Assembly (NCBI RefSeq): GCF_004327285.1
Contig: NZ_QJUI01000001.1
Coordinates: 186,001-250,000 of the forward strand
Source: Phytopseudomonas daroniae
GTDB lineage: Bacteria > Pseudomonadota > Gammaproteobacteria > Pseudomonadales > Pseudomonadaceae
Length of the DNA: 64,000 bases
Reading direction: 5' to 3'
Under the pieces are notes generated by a model. The model was not told the DNA's origin, ran no database searches, and was given only the letters and a program-made list of their open reading frames with translations. The position numbers and the translations under genes were made by a program. This document shows, piece by piece, positions 17,850 to 25,003 of this stretch (the first letter of the stretch is position 1; each line of letters opens with the position of its first letter).

Positions 17850-19280
17850 TCAGGTGATAGTTGGCAAACGCCGATCCAGTTCCTGGTACAGGGCGCTATC
17901 TGCCGGCCAGTTGCGCAAGAAACGCGCACGATCCCGGGCATAGGCAGCCGTGAAACTGCTGGCGCTGCCGTGATGCTGCATGGCATCCAGGTCGATCAGC
18001 GCCGGGCGGCCAGCCTGCCACAATATGTTGGTGCCCTTGAAGTCGCCGTGGCTGATGCGCTCACGCAGCAGCGCCGCGAACAAGGTTTCCAGCGCCTGCA
18101 AGTCCGCCTCGGGCGGCAACTCACCTGCCTGGCAGGGCGCGAAACGGGTAATTATATCCACACCCGGCGTGTGTTCGGTAATCAGATAAGCCTGGCGGCG
18201 CAGCCACAAGGTACGACGCTCCAGCACGGCCAGCGGCCTGGGTGTGGCGATGCCGAGAAAATCCAGGCGATTGCCTTCGCACCAGCTGTGCCAGGCACGG
18301 CTCGGGCGCCAGAAACGTCTTAGCCAGTGCCCGAAGCCCTTGATGTTGTAGCGTTTGATGACCATCTGCCGGCCTGCCTGTTCGACCCGCGCCACGGTGG
18401 ACGAGCCGCCCAGTTTGAGGGGCTGGCCTGCGGCAATCGCCGCATCCGGATCAGCCAGCAATGTTGCCAGCAGTGCGTCTTCCTCTCGCCTGACGACCTG
18501 CAAACGCGAGGCGCTGCGCCAGACGCGAAAGGCTGTGCACTCACGTCCGATCTTGGCCATGAACGCCTGCATGCGCGATGCCCGCGCCTTCGTCACGGCC
18601 TTCAGCAACGCCTCCAGCGGCAGCGCATGCTCGCCATTGACCAGCAGGTAATGCACCAGCAGCTCTTCGATAAAGCTGTCGATGGCACCGGGAAACTGCG
18701 CGAAGAACAGGCCCAGATTGGCCAGCACCTTGTCTCGCGACAAGGGCTGCCCTGGCGCTTCCGCGCGAATGCCACCACCATCGATCAGGTATAGACGACC
18801 CTCCTGGCGCAGCAGATTGTCCAGGTGCAGATCCTCTTGCCACAGCCCTTTGCGGTGCAGCTCGGCGATGACGGCCAAGGCTTCGCCCAGCACCTGTTGC
18901 TGAGCGTCGCTCAACCAGGGCTGGTCGGCCACCGCCTGCCAGTCATCGGCCAGGCTGCGCGCATTTTCGAGAAACTCGAACAACAGCCAGCCGCCCTCGC
19001 CAGAGGTCGAACCATGCTCGAGCAACGACGGTGTGCATAACCCCTGCTCAACCAGTAATTGGGCGCCCAGCAACTCGCGAGAGAAGTGTCGCTCGGCCTT
19101 GCTGCCGACCAGCAACTTGGCCAGCACCGCACGCCCTTGCCACTGCGCCTGCCCCACATAGCGCTGGCCAGGCAACACGCGCAGCAAGCTTTGCAGCTCG
19201 AGGAGCTGGCCAGCAGGCGTTTCGAGCAGCAGCGGCAACTCGGGGCTACGCCCCGCATCGGTCAGAGAAGCCAGTTTCAT
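17850..19280 (-). CDS. Tandem-kinase LPS core protein (two WaaP-like domains, PA5006-like)
   Basis: A 476-residue protein carrying two kinase-like domains. The first has ELHRKGLWQEDLHLDNLL (about 140-157) with LIDGGG (165-170). The second has RISHGDFKGTNILW and LIDLDAM near the C-terminus. Both retain the catalytic-loop Asp and the downstream metal Asp, unlike two neighbouring paralogues. It probably phosphorylates core heptoses, but which position is not established. The ATG at 19280 overlaps the previous gene's stop as ATGA; the longer frame adds 16 residues without support. It matches PA5006 by position. Confidence 0.85.
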   Translation of the reverse strand: MKLASLTDAGRSPELPLLLETPAGQLLELQSLLRVLPGQRYVGQAQWQGRAVLAKLLVGSKAERHFSRELLGAQLLVEQGLCTPSLLEHGSTSGEGGWLLFEFLENARSLADDWQAVADQPWLSDAQQQVLGEALAVIAELHRKGLWQEDLHLDNLLRQEGRLYLIDGGGIRAEAPGQPLSRDKVLANLGLFFAQFPGAIDSFIEELLVHYLLVNGEHALPLEALLKAVTKARASRMQAFMAKIGRECTAFRVWRSASRLQVVRREEDALLATLLADPDAAIAAGQPLKLGGSSTVARVEQAGRQMVIKRYNIKGFGHWLRRFWRPSRAWHSWCEGNRLDFLGIATPRPLAVLERRTLWLRRQAYLITEHTPGVDIITRFAPCQAGELPPEADLQALETLFAALLRERISHGDFKGTNILWQAGRPALIDLDAMQHHGSASSFTAAYARDRARFLRNWPADSALYQELDRRLPTIT

Positions 19281-20026
19281 GGGCGTTGGGCCTTGTCCTT
19301 GAAGCGCGCCGTCAGGCGCTGCAACCAATGATCCACGTTCTCCTCACTCCCCAGATAGGCGGTCAGGAACCCGACTGTATCCTCGTCATTCCACGGATTG
19401 GCGCGGCGCAGCAGCGGTTCGAGATCCTTGATGCGATCACGCTCGCCGAAGAACAGCGGACGCGTCTTCTCCAGATCGATCAGTTGAGCCGCGAAACCGC
19501 TGTCGCTGGGTTGCAGGAAGATGTGCTTGGGATAGAAGCAGCCATGCAATTGCCCTTTGTCATGCACCTGACGGGCCAGTGCCCCACAGGCACTGACGAT
19601 CGCCAGACGTTGCTCGGCAGCGAGCTGCGTCCAGCCTGGCAGCAGGCTGTCGAGATCCTGCCAACCATCCAGCGCTCGGGTCAGCAGAATGGCCCGGCGC
19701 TCGCCGGCGATGCGTCGCTCGGCGTAGAACGACGCACTCATGGCAGGGATGCCCAGGTGGCTGTAGCGGCGAATGCTGCGGAACTCGCGAGCCAGGGTCG
19801 GTTCGCCCAATGGACGCTCCAGGCTGCGAGTCAGGTAGTTGCTCTGGCGTTTGAGGTAGTACCCGTGGCCATCCAGGTCGAGCCGGTACACCGAACTCCA
19901 GCCACCACGGGGCGCCTTGTTGGGTTCGTCCACCGCATGCAGCTCGAGCGCCCACAGCGCCTCGAAGCTGGCCAGGCCGTGACGTTCGAGCAGCGAGCGA
20001 TCTTCGCTGTCGATGAAGTCCTTCAT
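19277..20026 (-). CDS. LPS core kinase-like protein lacking the catalytic Asp (PA5007-like)
   Basis: A 249-residue WaaP/InaA-type kinase-fold protein. GYYLKRQSN supplies the ATP-binding Lys. The catalytic loop reads QLHGCFYPKHIFL; alignment with WaaP's HRDCYICHFLL puts Cys where the catalytic Asp should be. The metal-binding LIDLEK is kept. It could be a pseudokinase or use another base. It overlaps both neighbours by 4 bases (ATGA at each end), and GAGGGAAGAGA lies before the start. In P. aeruginosa the gene in this position is associated with core phosphorylation; I am not sure which wap symbol applies. Confidence 0.85.
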   Translation of the reverse strand: MKDFIDSEDRSLLERHGLASFEALWALELHAVDEPNKAPRGGWSSVYRLDLDGHGYYLKRQSNYLTRSLERPLGEPTLAREFRSIRRYSHLGIPAMSASFYAERRIAGERRAILLTRALDGWQDLDSLLPGWTQLAAEQRLAIVSACGALARQVHDKGQLHGCFYPKHIFLQPSDSGFAAQLIDLEKTRPLFFGERDRIKDLEPLLRRANPWNDEDTVGFLTAYLGSEENVDHWLQRLTARFKDKAQRP

Positions 20027-20760
20027 TCTCTTCCCTCGAAATAGCGGACGATCTGGCCGATGCGCTGCTTGTCGCTGTCGTTCAAGCGCTCGCGACGCCG
20101 ATACTGCAGATAGAAGCGCAGCCGCTGAGTACGCGACAAATGATATTTAGCGACTTTGTCCAGACAAGCCAGATCCTTGACGATACGCCTGCGCAGAAAA
20201 GGCCCCCACCAGAAGGCCCCGGTCGGGCAATCGATGAAATACAGGCGACGGTGCTCGTCGACCAACAGGTTGCGCCACTTCAGATCGTTGTGCGTGAAGT
20301 GATGATCGTGCAGGGTGCGCGTGGCCTTGGCCAGCTGGTAGCTGACATCCTCGACCCAGGCACGATCACGCAGGCGTGCATCGCCGCTGGCGGCAAGGCG
20401 CGACATGTCCATGGTGTCGACCAGTTCCTGAGTGATCAGCGCGCCCCGACCAAAGGCGGTGCCTTTGCGCTCCAGGCCGTAGGCGGCAATGGGCGCAGTC
20501 GGAATGCCCCAGGCGGCGAAATGCTTGAGGTTCTGCCACTCGGCCTTGACCCGCGGCCTGCCGACGAACCGCCGAACGCCCTTGCCCGCGCCGTGGTAGC
20601 GCTTGACGTAATAACGCAGCCCATCGAATTCAACACGGATCACATCCGAGAGCGGATCGTGGGTAATCGGCTCACCCTCCAGGGCGAACACGGCGTCAAG
20701 GGTAGCAAACGCTCTGGCAGCCCCTGGCGTCGCCAGAGCGGTGACTCGCCACTCACTCAT
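20023..20760 (-). CDS. wapP: LPS core heptose kinase WapP
   Basis: A 245-residue kinase acting after WaaP on inner-core heptose. RYYVKRYHGAGKG carries the ATP-site Lys; HFTHNDLKWRNLLV has the catalytic Asp and Asn; LYFIDCPTG is the metal site. The ATG at 20760 (MSEWRVT) overlaps the waaP stop by 8 bases. The open frame extends 39 codons upstream but those lie inside waaP. Length and context match PA5008. Confidence 0.88.
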   Translation of the reverse strand: MSEWRVTALATPGAARAFATLDAVFALEGEPITHDPLSDVIRVEFDGLRYYVKRYHGAGKGVRRFVGRPRVKAEWQNLKHFAAWGIPTAPIAAYGLERKGTAFGRGALITQELVDTMDMSRLAASGDARLRDRAWVEDVSYQLAKATRTLHDHHFTHNDLKWRNLLVDEHRRLYFIDCPTGAFWWGPFLRRRIVKDLACLDKVAKYHLSRTQRLRFYLQYRRRERLNDSDKQRIGQIVRYFEGRE

Positions 20761-21586
20761 GACTGGCCCCTGTTTCGTATTTACGTGCGTAGCGCGACAG
20801 CAACCGTTCGGCCTTGCGCTGCAGCCAGGCCAGCAGCGCGGCTTCGTCGCGCAGAATCTGGCGTAGCGAACGTGCACTTCCGGCTGCAGCGAAATACCCC
20901 TTGAGGAAGCGCAGAAAGTCGCGCTGGGTCAGGCCGATATTCAACGCCGAGAAATACAGGCCGGCCAGATCCTTGTCGCGCCAGCGCCGCGGCACGGCGG
21001 GACGCAACTGGGCGCGATGCAGATCGATCACCGACAAACGGAAATCATCGGCACTGAAGGGCTTGTCGGTGTGCAGCAGGAAGTGACAAATGTAGCAGTC
21101 GCGATGATTGACTCCTGCCGCGTGCATACGTCCAGTCATATCAGCAACACGGAGGATCAGCGCCCATTTCAGTCCCGGCAGAGGTGGCTGCTCCGGCCAG
21201 GCCTGGGTCAGTTGCTCGAGGTCGATGGTCGGCGCCAATTCTTCGGTAATGATGAAGGAATGCTGCTGCGCCGGGTTACTGCCGCGCTCGCCATAGGCCA
21301 CGGCAGTCATGGTCGGCACACCGGCTTCGGTCAGACGCTGGATGGCCTTCCACTCCTGGCCGGCGCCGAGCACCGGTAGACGCCATGTGCTGAGATTCTT
21401 GACGATCTCGCCCCAGCCAACGCCGCGGTGAATCTTGACGAAATAACCCCTGCCGTCGACCTCGGCACGCAAGGTGCGGCGTGCTTCCAGCTCACGGTAA
21501 ACCTGCCCCTGCAGGCGTTCGACCTCAGCGAAGGCATCCTTGCCGGCCCACAGGGACTTGAAGGGTTCAGCGAGAATCAGGCGCAT
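20753..21586 (-). CDS. waaP: LPS core heptose(I) kinase WaaP
   Basis: WaaP phosphorylates HepI O4 in the LPS inner core and is important for outer-membrane integrity; in P. aeruginosa it is essential. The start at 21586 (MRLILAEPF) gives 277 residues. K51 in GYFVKIHRG, D163 in VNHRDCYICH and D188 in SVIDLHRAQ match the ATP-binding and catalytic residues known for the P. aeruginosa enzyme. The upstream open frame of 26 codons reads into a REP-type repeat and is rejected. Unlike its downstream neighbours it is not overlapped by its upstream gene: a repeat pair separates it from waaG. Confidence 0.95.
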   Translation of the reverse strand: MRLILAEPFKSLWAGKDAFAEVERLQGQVYRELEARRTLRAEVDGRGYFVKIHRGVGWGEIVKNLSTWRLPVLGAGQEWKAIQRLTEAGVPTMTAVAYGERGSNPAQQHSFIITEELAPTIDLEQLTQAWPEQPPLPGLKWALILRVADMTGRMHAAGVNHRDCYICHFLLHTDKPFSADDFRLSVIDLHRAQLRPAVPRRWRDKDLAGLYFSALNIGLTQRDFLRFLKGYFAAAGSARSLRQILRDEAALLAWLQRKAERLLSRYARKYETGASHE

Positions 21587-21592
21587 AAGCCC

Positions 21593-21691
21593 CCCTGTAG
21601 GAGCCGCGCCCTCGCGGCGAATGCTGAAGGCGACAGAAATCTTGTGGAACGGCCACGAGTGCACCGCGCCGAGGACGACGCTCCTACAGGG
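21593..21691. repeat. REP pair (REPIN-like) between waaG and waaP
   Basis: Two GTAG-headed repeats in inverted orientation share perfect 12-bp outer arms (CCCTGTAGGAGC at 21593-21604, GCTCCTACAGGG at 21680-21691). The left copy contains the classical Pseudomonas-type hairpin CCGCGCCCTCGCGG. The pair fills the 133-bp gap between the waaG stop and the waaP start and would form a strong hairpin in the operon mRNA. Confidence 0.85.
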
Positions 21692-21719
21692 TCGATGCTT
21701 GCCAGAGCAGCTGGATTGC

Positions 21720-22841
21720 TCATGGGCGCGGCGCCAGGATCACATCGGCCGCGTGCTGCGGCATGCTGTACAGGTCGGCGGTATCGGCGAATGCCAGGCC
21801 GTTGCGCTGCCAAACCAGGCGCTGCGCCGGGTCGCTGAGCATATCGGCCAGCGCTTGATCGAGCGCACCCTGCTCGAAGGGGCTGGGCAGCACGCGCCCG
21901 GCATCGGCATCGAGGATGTAATGGGCATAGCCGCAGACCTCGGTCACCAGCACCGGCAGGCCTGCCACCAGCGCCTCCAGCAGTACCGTACCGGTGTTCT
22001 CGTTGTAGGCCGGATGAATCAGCAGATCGGCGCCCAGCAGAAATCGCGGCACATCGTCTCGCCCCTTGAGAAAGGAAACCTGATCGGCGATCCCCAGAGC
22101 CTTGCTCTGCATCTGGAAGGCTTTCGGATCATCCTGGCCGATGACGAACAGGCGCGTGCGCTTGCGCAGCGCAGAAGGCAGTGCCGCCAGCGCTTTCAGG
22201 CTGCGATCCAGACCCTTGGTCTTGAAGCCGGAGCCGATCTGTACCAGCAGCAGATCATCTTCGGCCAGGCCGAACTCGCGACGGAACTCGGCGCGTACCT
22301 CGGCCGCGTTAGCCGGTGCGCGACGATCCACCGAGATACCCGGCGGCAGCAGATGGAAGCGCTCGAGCGGGGTGCCATAGTGTTTGACGAACAGCGGCTG
22401 CTGCACCTCGGAAATCATCAGGATCTCGGTGCGCGATCCGGGCGCGAATACCTCCCGCTCGTACTCGGCAAAATGCTTGTAGCGGCCCCAGCGGCGATAC
22501 ACCGGATTGCGCAGGGTCTGCGCTTTATCTTCGAAACAACCGTCGGCGGCGTAGTAGACGTCCAGGCCGGGCATCTTGTTGAAGCCCACCACCCGGTCGA
22601 CCGGCCGTTGGCGCAGATCGGCCTGCACCCAGGCGGTCAGCTTTTCGTTGCGGTGATGATTGAACAGTGCCTTGACCGGCACGACCACCACCTCGAAACC
22701 GGCGGGCACTTCGCCCTCCCAGATCGGCGTGTACACGCGGATCTCATGACCACGCCGCTGACACTCCAGGGCAATGCGCATGAAGTCGCGCTGCAACCCG
22801 CCGAACGGGAAATATTTATAAAGGATGAAAGCCAGGCGCAT
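21720..22841 (-). CDS. waaG: LPS core alpha-1,3-glycosyltransferase
   Basis: WaaG is a GT4 transferase that adds the first hexosamine/hexose of the outer core to HepII. The sequence starts MRLAFILYKYFPFGGLQ, as in known WaaG proteins, and carries GSGFKTKGLDR (donor domain) and HPAYNENTGTVLLEALVAG, the E-x7-E motif. The ATG at 22841 has a strong GGAGG seven bases before it. A longer frame from 22916 overlaps the waaC stop (ATGA) and would add 25 residues, but homologues begin at MRLAF. About 373 residues. Confidence 0.95.
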   Translation of the reverse strand: MRLAFILYKYFPFGGLQRDFMRIALECQRRGHEIRVYTPIWEGEVPAGFEVVVVPVKALFNHHRNEKLTAWVQADLRQRPVDRVVGFNKMPGLDVYYAADGCFEDKAQTLRNPVYRRWGRYKHFAEYEREVFAPGSRTEILMISEVQQPLFVKHYGTPLERFHLLPPGISVDRRAPANAAEVRAEFRREFGLAEDDLLLVQIGSGFKTKGLDRSLKALAALPSALRKRTRLFVIGQDDPKAFQMQSKALGIADQVSFLKGRDDVPRFLLGADLLIHPAYNENTGTVLLEALVAGLPVLVTEVCGYAHYILDADAGRVLPSPFEQGALDQALADMLSDPAQRLVWQRNGLAFADTADLYSMPQHAADVILAPRP

Positions 22842-22915
22842 TGCCCCTCCACTCGTCTGGTTGTGGTCGCGCCTCGAAATCTCGCCAGCCGGACGCTTGT
22901 GATCGGCCAGCGGCA

Positions 22916-23917
22916 TCAGTCTATCCCCATATCCAGCAGCAGCGCGTGCAACTCGGTGAACACCCTCTGCGGCAACAAATCATCGAAGCACGGCTTGTCG
23001 CGATCGCCCTTGCCGGCATCCGGGCCAGTGGCACACAGGTGAACCTGAGCACGACCATAGGCGCCAACACGGCCCGGCAGCGTCGGCCCGTACAACGACA
23101 CGGTGGGCACATCCAGCGCCGCGGCCAGATGTCCCAACCCGGTATCCACGGCAACACAGGCCTGGGCACCGGCGAGCACCTTGGCCATTCCGGCCAGGTT
23201 CAGCTTCGGCAATACCGCCGCCCCGTCGATGCCACTGGCGATACGCTCGGCACGGGCCTTCTCGACTTCATTGCCCCAGGGCAGGCGAATCGACCAGCCC
23301 TGTTCGGCGACCCGCTCGGCCAGCTCACGCCAATAGGCCTCGGGCCAGTGCTTGCTGGCCCAGGTGGTGCCGTGCAGAAACACCAGATAAGGGCGCGCCT
23401 GCGGATCTGCAAGCTGGGCGCGGTTCAAACCATAGTCGCCCAGACCAGCGGGCACACTGTACCCCAGCGCCTGGCCGAACAGCTGACGCACCCGCTCCAG
23501 GGCGTGCTGGGCGCGCGGCACGCTGTAACAGCGATCATAGAAGCGCGCAGCGATCGGTTCACGGGCCGACTTGCGATCCAGCCCGGCCACCGGTGCCTTG
23601 ACGTAGCGAGTCAGCCAGGCGCTCTTGAGCAAGCCCTGCGCATCGATCACCAGATCGTAGCGGGTGTCACGCAAGCGTTTCTTGAAGCGCGACCACTCGC
23701 CGCTGCGCAGGGTCTGCAGGGGGTGCTTGCGCCAGCGACGGATGGCCACAGGAATGACTTGAGACACCGCCGGGTGCCAGGCTGGAATCTCGGCGAAACC
23801 CTCTTCCACCACCCAGTCGAAGCGGATACCGGGAATGGCCCGAGCCGCGTCGGTCAGAGCCGGCAGGGTATGGATCACGTCGCCCAGTGACGAGGTTTTG
23901 ATCAACAGCACTCGCAT
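22916..23917 (-). CDS. waaC: LPS heptosyltransferase I
   Basis: WaaC transfers the first L-glycero-D-manno-heptose from ADP-heptose to Kdo in the inner core (GT9, GT-B fold). Typical parts are KTSSLGDVIHTLPAL at the N-terminus with the catalytic Asp, HGTTWASKHWPE, and VDTGLGHLAAALDVPTVSLYG for ADP-heptose binding. It has 333 residues, the family size. It starts 6 bp after the waaF stop. It uses the product of hldE. Confidence 0.96.
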   Translation of the reverse strand: MRVLLIKTSSLGDVIHTLPALTDAARAIPGIRFDWVVEEGFAEIPAWHPAVSQVIPVAIRRWRKHPLQTLRSGEWSRFKKRLRDTRYDLVIDAQGLLKSAWLTRYVKAPVAGLDRKSAREPIAARFYDRCYSVPRAQHALERVRQLFGQALGYSVPAGLGDYGLNRAQLADPQARPYLVFLHGTTWASKHWPEAYWRELAERVAEQGWSIRLPWGNEVEKARAERIASGIDGAAVLPKLNLAGMAKVLAGAQACVAVDTGLGHLAAALDVPTVSLYGPTLPGRVGAYGRAQVHLCATGPDAGKGDRDKPCFDDLLPQRVFTELHALLLDMGID

Positions 23918-23923
23918 CCGGCG

Positions 23924-24955
23924 CTACACCTCGACCGGATGGGCGACGAGCCGATCCAGCGCATCAACGGCGACGCGCGGTTCGAGCTGCACCAGGCAGT
24001 TGTAATGGCCAAAGCGGCAGGTACGGTCAAAACACGGACTGCACTCTATGCCCAGGCGGATGATTTCCACCTGTTCGGCCAGCGGCGGGGTGAACTGCGG
24101 CGACGTGGAGCCATAGACCGCCACCAATGGGCGGTTGAGCGCCGCCGCCACGTGCATCAACCCGGAATCGTTGGACACCACCGAAGCGGCGCAGGACAGC
24201 AGGTCGATGGCCTGGGCCAGGCTGGTTTCGCCACACAGGTTGACCACTTCTTCGCGCAGCCCCGGAATCAGCCGCGAACGGATATCTTCACCGACCGGAT
24301 GATCCTTCTTCGAACCGAACAGCCAGACCTGCCAGCCCTCACGGATCTTGTGCTCGGCAACGCGGGCGTAATGCTCGCTCGGCCAGCGCTTGGCCTCGCC
24401 GAACTCGGCGCCGGGGCACAGGGCCAGAACCGGGCGATCCAGGGTCAGGCCGAAACTCGCCAGCGCCGCGTCACGGGTAGCCGGATCGATACTCAGCGAG
24501 GGTCGCGGATAAGGTTGCGGCAGCTCGACGCCCGGCGCATAGGCCAGCGCCATGAAGCGCTCGATCATCAGCGGGTAGCGTGCCTTGTCCAGGGTGCGAA
24601 CGTCGTTGAGCAGGCCGTAGCGCATTTCGCCCTTCCAGCCGGTACGCACGGGGATACCCGCGAAGAACGGCACCAGTGCCGATTTCAACGAGTTGGGCAG
24701 CAGGATCGCCTGGTCATAACGGCCGGCCAGGGATTTGCCGATGCGCCGCCGAGTGGCCAGCTCCAGCACGCCATGGCCCAGGGGAAAGCTCAGGGCTTCG
24801 CGCACTTCGGGCATGCGTTCGAGGATCGGCCGGCTCCACTCCGGCGCCAGCACGTCGATGGCGCAATCGGGATGGCGAACTTTCAGACATTGAAACAATG
24901 TCTGCGCCATCACCATGTCGCCTACCCACGAAGGGCCGATGATCAGAATATTCAT
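23924..24955 (-). CDS. waaF: LPS heptosyltransferase II
   Basis: WaaF adds HepII to HepI. Of the GT9 family, it shows MNILIIGPSWVGDMVMAQ at the N-terminus, PGAEFGEAKRWP in the donor domain, and NDSGLMHVAAALNRPLVAVYG. The ATG at 24955 gives 343 residues; ten further codons upstream lack support. It heads the core operon, 48 bp after the glnE stop. In P. aeruginosa I recall ilvE lying between glnE and waaF; it is absent here. Confidence 0.96.
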   Translation of the reverse strand: MNILIIGPSWVGDMVMAQTLFQCLKVRHPDCAIDVLAPEWSRPILERMPEVREALSFPLGHGVLELATRRRIGKSLAGRYDQAILLPNSLKSALVPFFAGIPVRTGWKGEMRYGLLNDVRTLDKARYPLMIERFMALAYAPGVELPQPYPRPSLSIDPATRDAALASFGLTLDRPVLALCPGAEFGEAKRWPSEHYARVAEHKIREGWQVWLFGSKKDHPVGEDIRSRLIPGLREEVVNLCGETSLAQAIDLLSCAASVVSNDSGLMHVAAALNRPLVAVYGSTSPQFTPPLAEQVEIIRLGIECSPCFDRTCRFGHYNCLVQLEPRVAVDALDRLVAHPVEV

Positions 24956-25003
24956 AAGCTCAGCGGTACAATGATTGAGGGGCATGGTGGTAAGCGACTG
25001 CCA

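Noticed and set aside
22842..22916. Longer waaG start overlapping the waaC stop (ATGA)
   Set aside because: The extra 25 residues are absent from known WaaG proteins, and GGAGG sits correctly before the ATG at 22841.
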